A stretch of DNA of 64,000 nucleotides from Nocardioides pantholopis (GCF_003710085.1 NZ_CP033324.1:3349501-3413500); one strand, 5' to 3'. Shown: positions 25,261-34,879, counted from the first letter of the stretch. Numbers and translations are program-made. Notes: generated from the letters alone by a model not told the origin.

Positions 25261-25824
25261 TCAGGCCTTGGCGTCGCCCTCGGTCGGCTCCGCCTCGGTG
25301 CCCTCGGTGGGCTCCTCCTCGGCGACCACGCTGACCTCCGGGGAGGCCTCGTCGGTCATCTCGGTGGGAGCGTCCTCGACGGCGGTCTCCTCGGCCGGGG
25401 TCTCCTCGACGGGAGCGGCAGCCGGAGCGGCCGCGGTCTTGGTCGCCTTGGGGGCCGAGGGGGTGTAGGCCTCGGTCACCAGCTCGATGACCGCCATGGG
25501 CGCGTTGTCGCCCTTGCGGGGGCCGAGCTTGGTGATCCGGGTGTAGCCACCCGGACGGTCCGCGAAGGTCTCCGCGATCTCGGTGAAGAGGTGGTGCACG
25601 ACCGACTTGTCGCGGATGGTCTTGAGGACCTCGCGCCGGTTGTGCAGGTCGCCCTTGCGTGCCTTGGTGATGAGCTTCTCCGCGTGCGGACGCAGCGCGC
25701 GCGCCTTCGCCTCGGTCGTGGTGATCCGGCCGTGCTCGAAGAGCTGGGTGGCCAGGTTCGCCAGGATCAGGCGCTGGTGCGCGGGGCTGCCGCCGAGGCG
25801 GGGACCCTTCGTGGGCTTCGGCAT
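25261..25824 (-). CDS. rplQ: 50S ribosomal protein L17 with acidic tail
   Basis: 187 residues. The first 120 form L17 ([37 protein letters not shown]), which sits near the peptide exit tunnel. The remaining 65 or so are a low-complexity tail of Ala, Glu, Thr and Pro ([16 protein letters not shown]). Such tails on L17 occur across the Actinobacteria, while E. coli L17 ends at 127 residues. Last gene of the alpha operon. Confidence 0.95.
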   Translation of the reverse strand: MPKPTKGPRLGGSPAHQRLILANLATQLFEHGRITTTEAKARALRPHAEKLITKARKGDLHNRREVLKTIRDKSVVHHLFTEIAETFADRPGGYTRITKLGPRKGDNAPMAVIELVTEAYTPSAPKATKTAAAPAAAPVEETPAEETAVEDAPTEMTDEASPEVSVVAEEEPTEGTEAEPTEGDAKA

Positions 25825-25898
25825 CGTTCTCTCATTCCTCCCCGGCCGTACGAGGTACCGGGGTAGTGGGCCGGCGGCGGGCGCCGCCGGTCAGGGGA

Positions 25899-26915
25899 TC
25901 AGTACTGCTCGTCCTCGACGAACGCGTCGTCGTCCTCGTCGCCGTACGCCGCGAGGGCGGCCTGCGGGTCGAAGCCCGGGGCGCTGTCCTTGAGCGAGAG
26001 GCCCATCTCGACCAGCTTCGCCTTGACCTCGTCGATCGACTTGGCCCCGAAGTTGCGGATGTCGAGCAGGTCCTGCTCCGAGCGGCTGATGAGCTCACCC
26101 ACGGTGTGGATGCCCTCGCGCTTGAGGCAGTTGTAGGACCGGACCGTCAGCTGCAGGTCCTCGACCGGGAGGGCCAGGTCGGCGGCCAGCTGCTCGTCGA
26201 CCGGCGACGGGCCGATGTCGATGCCCTCGGCCTCGACGTTGAGCTCGCGCGCCAGGCCGAAGAGCTCGACCAGCGTCTTGCCGGCCGAGGCGATCGCGTC
26301 GCGGGGACGGATCGACGGCTTGGTCTCGACGTCGATGACGAGCTTGTCGAAGTCGGTGCGCTGCTCGACACGGGTGGCCTCGACCTTGTAGGTCACCTTG
26401 AGGACCGGGCTGTAGATCGAGTCGACCGGCATCCGGCCGATCTCGTTGTCGGCACCCTTGTTCTGGACCGCGGAGACGTAGCCGCGGCCACGCTCCACGA
26501 CCAGCTCCATCTCCAGCTTGCCCTTGTCGGACAGCGTGGCGATCTTCAGGTCGGGGTTGTGCACCTCGACACCCGCCGGGGGCGTGATGTCGGCGGCGGT
26601 CACGTCACCGGCGCCGGACTTGCGCAGGTACATGGTGACGGGCTCGTCGTGCTCGGAGGAGACGACCAGCGACTTCAGGTTGAGGATGATCTCGGTGACG
26701 TCCTCCTTGACACCGTCGACGGTGGAGAACTCGTGGAGCACCCCGTCGACCTTGATGCTGGTGACGGAGGCACCGGGGATCGAGGACAGGAGGGTGCGCC
26801 GCAGGGAGTTGCCGAGGGTGTAGCCGAAGCCGGGCTCCAGGGGCTCGATCACGAACCGCGAGCGGAACTCGTCGACGGACTCTTCCGACAGGGTGGGGCG
26901 CTGTGCGATAAGCAC
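25899..26915 (-). CDS. rpoA: DNA-directed RNA polymerase subunit alpha
   Basis: 338 residues, GTG start preceded by GGAAAGGA. The N-terminal dimerisation domain has [17 protein letters not shown] and the C-terminal domain has [22 protein letters not shown]-contacting helices that bind UP elements and activators. The 150 nt between rpsD and this gene are unusually long for the operon and very GC-rich, with stretches such as CCCCCGCCGGGGGC that can fold; they may tune expression of rpoA relative to the ribosomal genes. Confidence 0.97.
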   Translation of the reverse strand: MLIAQRPTLSEESVDEFRSRFVIEPLEPGFGYTLGNSLRRTLLSSIPGASVTSIKVDGVLHEFSTVDGVKEDVTEIILNLKSLVVSSEHDEPVTMYLRKSGAGDVTAADITPPAGVEVHNPDLKIATLSDKGKLEMELVVERGRGYVSAVQNKGADNEIGRMPVDSIYSPVLKVTYKVEATRVEQRTDFDKLVIDVETKPSIRPRDAIASAGKTLVELFGLARELNVEAEGIDIGPSPVDEQLAADLALPVEDLQLTVRSYNCLKREGIHTVGELISRSEQDLLDIRNFGAKSIDEVKAKLVEMGLSLKDSAPGFDPQAALAAYGDEDDDAFVEDEQY

Positions 26916-27065
26916 TGGTGGTGTCCTTTCCGGGCCCCCCCGCTATTTGACGGGCCCGAACTGCAGTGGTGACGGAAGGAGATCCCGGCCGGGGGGCCCG
27001 CCCGGCGACCCGGAGGTCTGGGCGGAGCCCCCGGCGGGGGCCACGGGGGACGGGCCCCCGTGCGG

Positions 27066-27674
27066 TTACTTCTTCGAGTAGAACTCGACGATGAGCTGCT
27101 CCTGGACCGGGAGGTCGATCTGCGCCCGGACCGGAAGCTGGTGCACGAGGATGCGCATCCGGGTCGGGATCGCCTCGAGCCAGGCCGGCACGACCCGCTC
27201 GCCGTGGGTCTCGCGAGCCACGATGAACGGGGTCATCTCCAGGGACTTCTCCCGCACGTCGATGACGTCGTACTGGGCGACCTGGTAGGACGGGATGTCG
27301 ACCTTCTTGCCGTTGACCAGGAAGTGACCGTGGGTCACCAGCTGGCGGGCGTGGCGGCGGGTCCGGGCGAACCCGGCGCGGTACACCACGTTGTCGAGGC
27401 GGCACTCGAGCAGCTGCAGCAGGTTGTCACCGGTCTTGCCGGCGCGCCGCGAAGCCTCGACGTAGTAGTTGTGGAACTGCTTCTCCATCACGCCGTAGGT
27501 GAAGCGGGCCTTCTGCTTCTCCTGCAGCTGCGAGCGGTACTCGCTCTCCTTGATGCGCGCGCGGCCGTGCTGGCCGGGTGCGTAGGGACGGCGCTCGAAC
27601 GCCGCGTCGCCACCAACGAGGTCGACACCGAGACGGCGCGACTTCCTGGTCATGGGGCCGGTGTAGCGGGCCAT
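27066..27674 (-). CDS. rpsD: 30S ribosomal protein S4
   Basis: 202 residues. MARYTGPMTRKSRRLGVDLVG is the actinobacterial start (given in part by its first motif) and CRLDNVVYRAGFARTRRHAR the S4 RNA-binding core. S4 starts 16S rRNA folding and in enterobacteria represses the alpha operon. No Cys-based zinc site is seen near the N-terminus, so this is the zinc-independent form. It is preceded by AAGGAG and lies 46 nt after rpsK. Confidence 0.96.
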   Translation of the reverse strand: MARYTGPMTRKSRRLGVDLVGGDAAFERRPYAPGQHGRARIKESEYRSQLQEKQKARFTYGVMEKQFHNYYVEASRRAGKTGDNLLQLLECRLDNVVYRAGFARTRRHARQLVTHGHFLVNGKKVDIPSYQVAQYDVIDVREKSLEMTPFIVARETHGERVVPAWLEAIPTRMRILVHQLPVRAQIDLPVQEQLIVEFYSKK

Positions 27675-27720
27675 AACTCAATGACTCCTTAAGTCTGTGC
27701 TGGTCGTGGGGTGCCGGGAC

Positions 27721-28128
27721 TCAGACGCGGCGCCGCTTGGGCGGCCGGCATCCGTTGTGGGGCGTGGGGGTGACGTCCTGGATGGTGCCGACCTCGAGGC
27801 CGATAGCACCCAGCGAACGGATCGCCGTCTCGCGGCCCGAGCCCGGGCCCTTCACGAAGACGTCGATCTTCTTCATCCCGTGCTCCATCGCCCGGCGACC
27901 AGCAGCCTCGGCTGCCATCTGCGCGGCGAACGGGGTGGACTTGCGGGAGCCCTTGAAGCCGACAGTGCCGGCCGAGGCCCACGCGATCACCGCACCGGTG
28001 GGGTCGGTGATGGTGACGATGGTGTTGTTGAACGTGCTCTTGATGTGAGCCTCGCCCTGGGCGACGTTCTTCTTCTCCTTGCGACGCACCTTCTTGGCGC
28101 CGGCCGCGTTGCGGCTCTTGGGAGGCAT
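27721..28128 (-). CDS. rpsK: 30S ribosomal protein S11
   Basis: 135 residues with the family signature [18 protein letters not shown] and the C-terminal [17 protein letters not shown]. It lies on the 30S platform and helps shape the mRNA exit channel. Located 65 nt after rpsM in the alpha operon. The start is ATG after AGGAG. Confidence 0.96.
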   Translation of the reverse strand: MPPKSRNAAGAKKVRRKEKKNVAQGEAHIKSTFNNTIVTITDPTGAVIAWASAGTVGFKGSRKSTPFAAQMAAEAAGRRAMEHGMKKIDVFVKGPGSGRETAIRSLGAIGLEVGTIQDVTPTPHNGCRPPKRRRV

Positions 28129-28193
28129 GCAGTTTCTCCTGGGGTTCTGGTCGAAAAGCTCGGGGTGGGAAGGATCAGCGCGTCAGCGCTGGA

Positions 28194-28568
28194 TCACTTC
28201 GCCTTCTTCTTGCCGGCAACCGTGCGCTTGGGGCCCTTGCGGGTACGCGCGTTGGTCTTGGTGCGCTGACCGCGGACCGGAAGGCCCATGCGGTGGCGGC
28301 GACCCTGGTAGCTGCCGATCTCGATCTTGCGGCGGATGTCGGCCTGGACCTCACGACGGAGGTCGCCCTCGATCTTGAAGTTGGACTCGATCGCGTCGCG
28401 GAGCTTGACCAGCTCCTCGTCCCCCAGCTGGTGGACGCGGAGGTCGGGGCTGACCCCGGTCGTCTCCAGGAGCTGCTGGGCGCGGGTACGGCCAATGCCG
28501 TAGATGTAGGTGAGTGCGATCTCGATGCGCTTGTCGCGCGGGAGGTCAACACCAACGAGGCGTGCCAT
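28194..28568 (-). CDS. rpsM: 30S ribosomal protein S13
   Basis: 124 residues from [14 protein letters not shown]; an in-frame ATG 27 nt further upstream gives a non-family extension and was not used. The C-terminal [15 protein letters not shown] tail contacts P-site tRNA. A 206-nt gap separates it from rpmJ, with hairpins and a weak promoter candidate, so the rpsM-rpsK-rpsD-rpoA-rplQ part may also be transcribed on its own. Confidence 0.96.
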   Translation of the reverse strand: MARLVGVDLPRDKRIEIALTYIYGIGRTRAQQLLETTGVSPDLRVHQLGDEELVKLRDAIESNFKIEGDLRREVQADIRRKIEIGSYQGRRHRMGLPVRGQRTKTNARTRKGPKRTVAGKKKAK

Positions 28569-28677
28569 GTCTGGCGGTGTCCCTTCGGTTTGCACAGAGG
28601 TCTCTGGTCGTGACGCGCCCCATCCCTCGTCAGGTGGGCTCCGGCCTCTGCACCGGAGGTGGTTCGGGCCCTCGTCG

Positions 28678-28693
28678 CCGACCCGGAGGTCGG
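28678..28693 (-). promoter_or_regulatory. Hairpin in rpsM leader
   Basis: CCGACC-TCCG-GGTCGG on the transcribed strand, about 110 nt upstream of the rpsM ATG. Small but perfect 6-bp stem; similar in shape to the hairpin that follows the shared element in the rpsJ leader. Its role is unknown. Confidence 0.3.
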
Positions 28694-28702
28694 TCCCGTG
28701 AG

Positions 28703-28733
28703 ACCTAAGCGTTCACGTTGAAAAGTGTGTTCA
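28703..28733 (-). promoter_or_regulatory. Candidate promoter for rpsM
   Basis: TGAACA, 19 nt, TTAGGT on the minus strand, in an AT-richer patch downstream of rpmJ. Spacing and -35 are imperfect; weak support. Confidence 0.28.
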
Positions 28734-28749
28734 GTTGTCGTGCTGCGGG

Positions 28750-28769
28750 CCGCCGGCCGGAGCCGGCGG
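28750..28769 (-). terminator. Hairpin just after rpmJ, possible attenuator
   Basis: CCGCCGG / CCGGCGG with a 6-nt loop, 5 nt after the rpmJ stop. No T run follows. It could partly terminate the infA-rpmJ transcript or protect its 3' end. Confidence 0.35.
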
Positions 28770-28774
28770 GATCC

Positions 28775-28888
28775 TCAGCCCTGGCGCTGCTTGTGGCGCG
28801 GGTTCTCGCAGATCACCATGACGCGGCCGTGGCGACGAATCACCTTGCACTTGTCGCAGATCGCCTTGACGCTGGGCTTGACCTTCAC
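28775..28888 (-). CDS. rpmJ: 50S ribosomal protein L36
   Basis: 37 residues, GTG start 5 nt after AAGGACC. It reads [20 protein letters not shown] then [17 protein letters not shown]. The zinc ligands Cys-x2-Cys, Cys and His are intact, so this is the zinc-binding form (C+). L36 supports 23S rRNA folding near the GTPase-associated region. It follows infA by 55 nt. Confidence 0.95.
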   Translation of the reverse strand: MKVKPSVKAICDKCKVIRRHGRVMVICENPRHKQRQG

Positions 28889-28943
28889 TGCAGGTCCTTT
28901 CGAGATGGCTGCTCAGCGGCCGCGGGCAGGCCCGCGGGACCGC

Positions 28944-29165
28944 TCACTTGTAGCGGTAGACGATCCGACCCCGGGTGAGGTCGTACGGCGAGAGCTCCAC
29001 CACGACCCGGTCCTCGGGGAGGATCCGGATGTAGTGCTGGCGCATCTTGCCGCTGATGTGGGCGAGAACCTTGTGGCCATTGCTCAGCTCGACGCGGAAC
29101 ATGGCATTCGGCAGGGCCTCCGTAATGGTGCCCTCGAGCTCGATCACGCCTTCTTTCTTCGGCAT
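28944..29165 (-). CDS. infA: Translation initiation factor IF-1
   Basis: 73 residues from [20 protein letters not shown]; the single S1-like OB fold ([20 protein letters not shown]) is complete. It blocks the A site during initiation. An in-frame ATG 9 nt upstream exists, but the chosen start is the family start. It is separated from the LLM oxidoreductase gene by 271 nt that contain a promoter candidate. Confidence 0.96.
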   Translation of the reverse strand: MPKKEGVIELEGTITEALPNAMFRVELSNGHKVLAHISGKMRQHYIRILPEDRVVVELSPYDLTRGRIVYRYK

Positions 29166-29436
29166 GTCCTCCACAATCTGTCGATCCAGTGTCTACCGTT
29201 TCCTGCACCGGGGCCGGCACGGACCGGACCCAGTTGGCCCGGGAACCTCCCGCCGGTCAGAACCGACGGGTGGACCTCGTGCAGCCGTTCCGGACGCCCC
29301 ATCCCGGACGTGGCGAGGCCCTCCGAGGAGGGCTGGAACCACGGTCCCGGGCAGCCGCGAGGCACCGCGAAACAGACCCACGTTGGGCCGACACACCAGT
29401 CTAGTCTCAGCCCCTGACGAAAGACCAATCCCAGGC
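29166..29436 (-). promoter_or_regulatory. Leader and promoter region of infA-rpmJ operon
   Basis: 271 nt without a credible gene. The best promoter is TTGGTC, 19 nt, TAGACT at 29398-29428 on the minus strand, giving a leader of about 225 nt. The leader is GC-rich, with complementary stretches such as CCCTCCTCGGAGGG. AGGA precedes the infA ATG. No riboswitch was recognised. Confidence 0.4.
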
Positions 29437-30483
29437 TCAGCCGGCCAGCAGCCGCAGGGTGTCCTCACGGGTCAGGCTGCTCGCGGGGTCGGCCCCGAGA
29501 TGGGCGCCGGCGACCGGGTGGACCATCACCTCGTCGACGTCGTGCTCCTCGGCCAGGGCCGCGATCCGCGCCCGGGCCTCGTCGGGGGCTCCGATCACCC
29601 AGCGCTCGGCCATCGCGTTGACGACCTCCTGGTGGGCCGGGGCCAGCTCCACCTTCTCGGCCTCCTCGACCAGCAGCTGGGGGGCCAGCGGGGCGCCGGT
29701 GCGCAGCGCCAGCATCGAGTGCAGCTGCGGCAGCGCGCGCCGGTAGGCCTCCTCCGCGGTCTCCGCGACCGCGGCGTTCACGGTGAGGAAGGTCCGCGGC
29801 TCGGCCAGCTCCGGCGACGGGCGGAAGGTGGACCGGTACAGCGCGAGCGCCTCGCGGGTGCCCTGCCCGGAGAAGTGGTGCGCGAAGACGTAGGGCAGGC
29901 CCTTGGCGGCGGCCAGGCGCGCGGAGTAGTCCGAGGACCCGAGCAGCCACGCGGTCGGGACCGAGCGGGCCGAGGGTGTCGCGCGCAGCAGGTGGGTGCG
30001 TCCCTGCACGGAGAGCCCGACCCCCTCGGTGTCCATCATCGCCAGCACGTTGTCGACGTACTCCGGGAAGCGGGTGACGGCCTCGTCGCTGACTCCGCCG
30101 GCGCCGTGGCGCAGCGCCCAGCTCGTGACCGGGTCCGAGCCGGGGGCGCGCCCGATGCCCAGGTCGATCCGGCCCGGGTAGGCCGCCTCGAGGAGCGCGA
30201 ACTGCTCGGCCACCACGAGCGGGGCGTGGTTGGGCAGCATCACCCCGCCAGAGCCGACCCGCAGCCGGCTGGTCGCCGCGGCGATCATCGCGATCAGGAC
30301 GGGCGGGTTGGTCGCGGCGACCGCCGGCATGTTGTGGTGCTCGGCGACCCAGTACCGCTCGAGTCCCAGCTCGTCGGCGGTCCGGGCCAGGGCCAGGGTC
30401 GCGGCGATCGCATCGCCGGTGGTCTGGTCGCTGCGGACCGGAACCAGGTCGAGCACGGACAGGGCGGGAAGACGGCTACTCAC
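29437..30483 (-). CDS. LLM-class flavin-dependent oxidoreductase (luciferase-like)
   Basis: 348 residues, bacterial-luciferase TIM barrel. Characteristic motifs: RYWVAEHHNMPAVA, VGSGGVMLPNHAPLVVAEQF, YPGRIDLGIGRAPGSDP, and DEVMVHPVAG near the C-terminus. Members use FMNH2 or F420H2 and a wide range of substrates; this one belongs to the MsnO8-like branch often called 'LLM class', function unknown. It lies 28 nt after the TerC gene on the same strand, between map and infA, a place where actinobacteria usually have no such gene. GTG start. Confidence 0.85.
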   Translation of the reverse strand: MSSRLPALSVLDLVPVRSDQTTGDAIAATLALARTADELGLERYWVAEHHNMPAVAATNPPVLIAMIAAATSRLRVGSGGVMLPNHAPLVVAEQFALLEAAYPGRIDLGIGRAPGSDPVTSWALRHGAGGVSDEAVTRFPEYVDNVLAMMDTEGVGLSVQGRTHLLRATPSARSVPTAWLLGSSDYSARLAAAKGLPYVFAHHFSGQGTREALALYRSTFRPSPELAEPRTFLTVNAAVAETAEEAYRRALPQLHSMLALRTGAPLAPQLLVEEAEKVELAPAHQEVVNAMAERWVIGAPDEARARIAALAEEHDVDEVMVHPVAGAHLGADPASSLTREDTLRLLAG

Positions 30484-30511
30484 CCCGACACAACCACGAC
30501 CCGGGGGGCCG

Positions 30512-31504
30512 CTATTCCGACGCGGCCGCCAGCCGCCGGTCCGAGCGGTCCTTCGCGAGGCTGGCCAGCGCGGTGACCGTCAGGGTCCCGACGATGACCG
30601 CCAGCGAGAGCCAGATCGGGACCTCCGGAGCCCAGGAGACGTGGTGCCCGCCGTTGATGAACGGCAGCTCGTTCTCGTGCATCGCGTGCAGGACCAGCTT
30701 GACGCCGATGAACAGCAGCAGGAACGAGAGGCCGTAGGACAGGTAGACCAGGCGCTTGAGCAGGTCGCCGATCAGGAAGTACAGCTGCCGCAGGCCCATC
30801 AGCGCGAAGACGTTCGCGGTGAAGACCAGGAAGGGCTCGGAGGTCAGTCCGAAGATGGCCGGGATCGAGTCCAGCGCGAACAGCAGGTCGGTCAGCCCGA
30901 GCGAGAACACCACGATGAGCATCGGGGTGGCGAGCCGCCGGCCGCCCTCGACCACCGTCAGCTTGACGCCGTTCCAGTTCTCCGAGACCGGCATCCGGCG
31001 CCGGGCCCAGGTCACGATCTTCGGCTCCTCGTAGTGGTCGTCGCCGTCGCCGCCCTCGCCGGCGAGCTTCACAGCTGTGTAGATCAGGAAGAACCCGAAC
31101 AGGTAGAAGACCCAGCTGAAGTTGTTGATCGCGGCCGCGCCGACGGCGATGAACAGCCCGCGCAGGACCAGGGCGATCAGGATCCCGATGAGCAGGGCGG
31201 TCTGCTGGTACGGCCGGGGCACCCCCAACTTCGTCATGATGATGATGAAGATGAACAGGTTGTCGACCGAGAGCGAGTACTCGGTCAGCCAGCCGGCGAA
31301 GAACTCGCCGCCGTACTGGCCGCCGGCGAAGAACCAGACGCCGAGGCCGAAGACCACCGCGAGCCCGACGAAGCCGGCCAGGTGGGTCGACACCTCGCGG
31401 GTCGTGGGCTCGTGCGGTCGGCGGCCGATCACCAGCACGTCGACCAGGAGCAGGCCGGTGGTGAGCACGACTGTGGTCCACCACAGCCAGAGGGGGACGT
31501 CCAT
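30512..31504 (-). CDS. TerC-family integral membrane protein
   Basis: 330 residues with about nine membrane helices. TerC features are the acidic membrane residues in EFFAGWLTEYSLSVDNLF and ALDSIPAIFGLTSEPFLVF, which in relatives bind or move metal ions. TerC proteins are linked to tellurite resistance and to manganese export that supports metalation of exported proteins. ATG start, 30 nt after map; no room for a yybP-ykoY manganese riboswitch. Probably transcribed from the secY-adk-map unit. Confidence 0.88.
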   Translation of the reverse strand: MDVPLWLWWTTVVLTTGLLLVDVLVIGRRPHEPTTREVSTHLAGFVGLAVVFGLGVWFFAGGQYGGEFFAGWLTEYSLSVDNLFIFIIIMTKLGVPRPYQQTALLIGILIALVLRGLFIAVGAAAINNFSWVFYLFGFFLIYTAVKLAGEGGDGDDHYEEPKIVTWARRRMPVSENWNGVKLTVVEGGRRLATPMLIVVFSLGLTDLLFALDSIPAIFGLTSEPFLVFTANVFALMGLRQLYFLIGDLLKRLVYLSYGLSFLLLFIGVKLVLHAMHENELPFINGGHHVSWAPEVPIWLSLAVIVGTLTVTALASLAKDRSDRRLAAASE

Positions 31505-31534
31505 GGAGGTGTGTTGCCTTCCGGGCTTGAAGTG

Positions 31535-32356
31535 CTAGTCGAGTCCCCCGAAGGGGACACCGAGCGCGGTGAGCCAGGACTCGCCGCCGTCGATCGCGGT
31601 GAGCACCCAGGCGCCGCGATCGGTCAGGGTGAAGGTGTGCTCGTGGTGGGCAGCCCGGCTGCCGTCGGAGCTGACGACCGTCCAGTCGTCGTCGAGCACA
31701 TCGGTCTCGCAGGTCCCTAGGGTAATCATCGGCTCGACCGCCAGCGCGAGGCCCCTCACCAGCTTGGGCCCACGACCCGGCCGGCCGACGTTCGGGACGT
31801 TGGGCGGCAGGTGCATCTGGGTGCCGATCCCGTGGCCGACGTAGTCCTCGACGATGCCGTAGGTCCCCGCACTCCGCACGAAGGTCTCGACCGCGTGGGA
31901 GATGTCGCTGACCCGGCCGCCGAGACGGGCCGCGGCGATGCCCCGCCAGAGGGCCTCCTCGGTGACCCGCATCAGCTCGGAGACCTCCGCAGGCACCTCG
32001 CCGACCGCCACGGTGATCGCGGCGTCGCCGTGCCAGCCGTCCAGGACGGCGCCGCAGTCGATCGAGACGACGTCACCGTCGGCCAGGACCCGGTCCCCCG
32101 GGATCCCGTGCACGACCTCGTCGTTGACCGAGACGCAGATCGACGCCGGGAAGCCGTGGTAGCCCAGGAACGACGGGGTAGCGCCGGCGCTGCGGATGCT
32201 GTCCTCGGCGACGGCGTCGAGCTCCCGGGTGGAGATGCCGGGCCGAACGGCGGCCCGCAGCACCTCGAGGGTGGTGCCGACCACCAGACCGGCGCGACGC
32301 ATCGCGCCGACCTGCTCGGGCGTCTTGATCTCCAGCCCGCGGTCGAGAAATCCCAT
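31535..32356 (-). CDS. map: Type I methionine aminopeptidase
   Basis: 273 residues. Metal ligands are visible in VSIDCGAVLDGWHGDAA (two Asp), GHGIGTQMH (His), ALAVEPMITLG (Glu) and ALTERNATIVELY placed last Glu after HHEHTFTLT. It removes N-terminal Met from nascent proteins. The short N-terminus puts it in class Ia, without an SH3-binding extension. It follows adk by 14 nt, as in most actinobacterial secY-adk-map units. Confidence 0.94.
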   Translation of the reverse strand: MGFLDRGLEIKTPEQVGAMRRAGLVVGTTLEVLRAAVRPGISTRELDAVAEDSIRSAGATPSFLGYHGFPASICVSVNDEVVHGIPGDRVLADGDVVSIDCGAVLDGWHGDAAITVAVGEVPAEVSELMRVTEEALWRGIAAARLGGRVSDISHAVETFVRSAGTYGIVEDYVGHGIGTQMHLPPNVPNVGRPGRGPKLVRGLALAVEPMITLGTCETDVLDDDWTVVSSDGSRAAHHEHTFTLTDRGAWVLTAIDGGESWLTALGVPFGGLD

Positions 32357-32370
32357 CGGCCGACCGGCGC

Positions 32371-32946
32371 CTAGCTCTCGGGAACGACGTCGAGGGCCTT
32401 GAAGACGCGCCGGGTGACCTCGTCGACCTCGCCCATGCCGTCGATCTCGACGAGCAGCCCGCGGTCGCGGTAGACGCCGATCAGCGGCTCGGTCTGCTCG
32501 GTGTAGAGCTCCTGGCGCCGACGGATGACGTCCTCGGTGTCGTCGGTCCGGCCCTCGACCTGGGCGCGCTGGAGCAGCCGGTTGACGATCTCGTCCTGGT
32601 CGACGGTCAGCACCACCACCGCGTCGAGCTGGTGGCCGGTGCCCCGGATCATCCCGTCCAGCTCCTCGACCTGGGCCAGCGTGCGCGGGTAGCCGTCGAG
32701 CAGGAAGCCGGGACCGGCGTCGTCCTCCTCGATGCGGTTGCGCACCATCTTGTTCGTGACCTCGTCGGGCACGTACTCCCCCGCGTCCATGAACCGCTTG
32801 GCCTCGACGCCGAGGGGCGTGCCCTCGGAGACGTTGCGGCGGAAGATGTCGCCGGTCGAGATGGCGGGGATACCGAAGTGCTCGGCGATGAACTTCGCCT
32901 GCGTGCCCTTACCGGCACCGGGCGGGCCCATGATGATCAGACGCAT
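32371..32946 (-). CDS. adk: Adenylate kinase
   Basis: 191 residues. P-loop [11 protein letters not shown] at 7-17, NMP-binding [11 protein letters not shown], and a short LID loop (the long zinc-binding LID is missing), the usual actinobacterial form. It catalyses ATP + AMP = 2 ADP. Starts 1 nt after the secY stop codon, so it is coupled to secY. Confidence 0.95.
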   Translation of the reverse strand: MRLIIMGPPGAGKGTQAKFIAEHFGIPAISTGDIFRRNVSEGTPLGVEAKRFMDAGEYVPDEVTNKMVRNRIEEDDAGPGFLLDGYPRTLAQVEELDGMIRGTGHQLDAVVVLTVDQDEIVNRLLQRAQVEGRTDDTEDVIRRRQELYTEQTEPLIGVYRDRGLLVEIDGMGEVDEVTRRVFKALDVVPES

Positions 32947-32947
32947 A

Positions 32948-34243
32948 TCAGCGCAGGAATCCTTCGTAGTTGCGCTGCTGGAGCTGGCTCTCGATCTGCT
33001 TCACCGTGTCGAGGGCGACACCCACCATGATGAGGATGGACGTGCCACCGAAGGGGAAGTTCTGGTTCGCGTCGATGAGAACCAGGGCGATCAGCGGAAT
33101 CAGGGAGATGAGACCGAGGTAGAGCGCGCCCGGCAGGGTGATGCGGGACAGGACGTAGGACAGGTAGTCCTCGGTCGGCTTCCCGGCCCGGATCCCGGGG
33201 ATGAAGCCGCCGTACTTCTTCATGTTGTCGGCCACCTCGTGCGGGTTGAAGGTGATCGACACGTAGAAGTAGGTGAAGAAGACGATCAGGAGGAAGAACG
33301 TCGCCATATACAGCGGGTGTCCACCGGTGACGAAGTAGTCGTTGACCCAGCCCACCCAGGCAGCGCCGCTGTTCTGGTTGAACTGCACGGCCATCGCCGG
33401 GAGGTAGAGCAGCGAGGAGGCGAAGATGACCGGGATGATGCCGGCCTGGTTCACCTTCAGCGGGATGTAGGTCGAGCTGCCGCCGAACATCTTGCGGCCG
33501 ACCATCCGGCGGGCGTACTGCACCGGGATCCGGCGCTGCGCCTGCTCGATGAAGATGACCGCCGCGACGATGACCAGGCCGATCACCAGCGTGATGCCGA
33601 AGACCCACCAGCCCTGCGACTTCTGGACCTGCCACAGCGAGGCCGGGAAGGTGGCGACCACCTGGGTGAAGATCAGGATCGACATGCCGTTGCCGATGCC
33701 GCGGTCGGTAATCATCTCACCGAGCCACATGATGACGGCGGTGCCGGCGGTCATCGTGATGACGAGGACCAGGAACGTCGACGTCGAGTTGCTGTGCAGC
33801 AGCGGGTCGGCGCAGCCCTGGAGCAGGTTCCCGGACCGGGCGAGGGCCACGATGCCGGTGGCCTGCAGCAGCGCGAGTCCGAGCGTGAGGTAGCGGGTGT
33901 ACTGCGTGATCTTGCTCTGGCCCGCCTGGCCCTCCTTCTTCAGCGCTTCGAGCCGTGGGATCACCACGACGAGCAGCTGCAGGATGATGCTGGCGGTGAT
34001 GTACGGCATGATCCCCAGCGCGAAGATCGTCAGCTGGAGCAGCGCGCCGCCGGAGAACATGTTGATCAGGCTGTAGAGGCTCGAGCCCTCGAGGTCGCTG
34101 ATGCACCCCTGGACGTTCGAGACGTGCACTCCGGGGGCAGGGATCTGCGAGCCGGCCCGGAAGATGACGATGACCAGGAGGACGAACAGCAGCTTGCGCC
34201 GCAGGTCCGGTGTCCGGAAAGCGTTGGCGAACGCGCCTAGCAC
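32948..34243 (-). CDS. secY: Preprotein translocase subunit SecY
   Basis: 431 residues with ten membrane helices. Family signatures are [15 protein letters not shown] and the cytoplasmic loop around [20 protein letters not shown]. It is the channel of the Sec translocase. GTG start 8 nt after GAGG. A strong terminator and a 195-nt gap separate it from rplO, so it heads its own unit with adk and map here. Confidence 0.96.
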   Translation of the reverse strand: MLGAFANAFRTPDLRRKLLFVLLVIVIFRAGSQIPAPGVHVSNVQGCISDLEGSSLYSLINMFSGGALLQLTIFALGIMPYITASIILQLLVVVIPRLEALKKEGQAGQSKITQYTRYLTLGLALLQATGIVALARSGNLLQGCADPLLHSNSTSTFLVLVITMTAGTAVIMWLGEMITDRGIGNGMSILIFTQVVATFPASLWQVQKSQGWWVFGITLVIGLVIVAAVIFIEQAQRRIPVQYARRMVGRKMFGGSSTYIPLKVNQAGIIPVIFASSLLYLPAMAVQFNQNSGAAWVGWVNDYFVTGGHPLYMATFFLLIVFFTYFYVSITFNPHEVADNMKKYGGFIPGIRAGKPTEDYLSYVLSRITLPGALYLGLISLIPLIALVLIDANQNFPFGGTSILIMVGVALDTVKQIESQLQQRNYEGFLR

Positions 34244-34308
34244 AAGACGATCCTCTTTCTCGGGAGAACATCAGGGTCCCTGCAGCCCTCCGGCAAGAAA
34301 CCCCGGAG

Positions 34309-34314
34309 AGCCTA
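34309..34314 (-). promoter_or_regulatory. -10 box candidate for secY-adk-map
   Basis: TAGGCT on the minus strand, about 65 nt upstream of the secY GTG and just downstream of the rplO terminator. No good -35 element, so this rests on position. Confidence 0.35.
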
Positions 34315-34384
34315 ACAGGGCGACGACGTCGAGATGGGCTCACCCGGCAGGAACGACATCCGGGCGCACCCGTGGGTGCAGAAA

Positions 34385-34423
34385 GGGCGCGGCGTGGCTG
34401 CTGAGTGCAGCCCCGCCGCGCCC
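34385..34423 (-). terminator. Intrinsic terminator after rplO
   Basis: On the minus strand GGGCGCGGCG pairs with CGCCGCGCCC, with an inner GGCTGC/GCAGCC stem, and is followed by TTTCT. This is the most classical terminator in the window and splits spc-type genes from secY. Confidence 0.75.
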
Positions 34424-34438
34424 TCTCCTGACAACGGT

Positions 34439-34879
34439 TCAGACCAGGGTGGTGGTTCCGCCCGCGGCCTCGATCTTCTCCTTGGCGGAGGACGAGAACG
34501 CCTGGGCGCTCACGTCGACCTTGACGCCGAGGTCGCCCTGACCGAGGACCTTGACCGGCTGGCCCTTGCGGACCGCGCCTCGGGCCACCAGCTCCTCGAC
34601 GGTGACGGAGCCACCCTCGGGGAAGAGCTCGGTGATCCGGTCGAGGTTCACGACCTGGAACTCCACCTTGAACGGGTTCTTGAAGCCCTTGAGCTTCGGA
34701 AGCCGCATGTGGATCGGCATCTGGCCACCCTCGAAGGCGACCGGAACCTGGTAGCGAGCCTTGGTGCCCTTGGTACCGCGGCCGGAGGTCTTACCCTTCG
34801 AGGCCTCACCGCGACCCACACGGGTCTTCGCGGTCTTGGCGCCGGGGGCGGGACGCAGGTGGTGCAGCTTGAGCGTCAT
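34439..34879 (-). CDS. rplO: 50S ribosomal protein L15
   Basis: 146 residues; [20 protein letters not shown] start and [19 protein letters not shown] core are diagnostic. L15 joins 23S domains in late 50S assembly. It starts 1 nt after the rpmD stop and is the last gene before a terminator. Confidence 0.96.
   Translation of the reverse strand: MTLKLHHLRPAPGAKTAKTRVGRGEASKGKTSGRGTKGTKARYQVPVAFEGGQMPIHMRLPKLKGFKNPFKVEFQVVNLDRITELFPEGGSVTVEELVARGAVRKGQPVKVLGQGDLGVKVDVSAQAFSSSAKEKIEAAGGTTTLV

Noticed and set aside
31505..31534. yybP-ykoY manganese riboswitch before the TerC gene
   Set aside because: Only 30 nt separate it from map.
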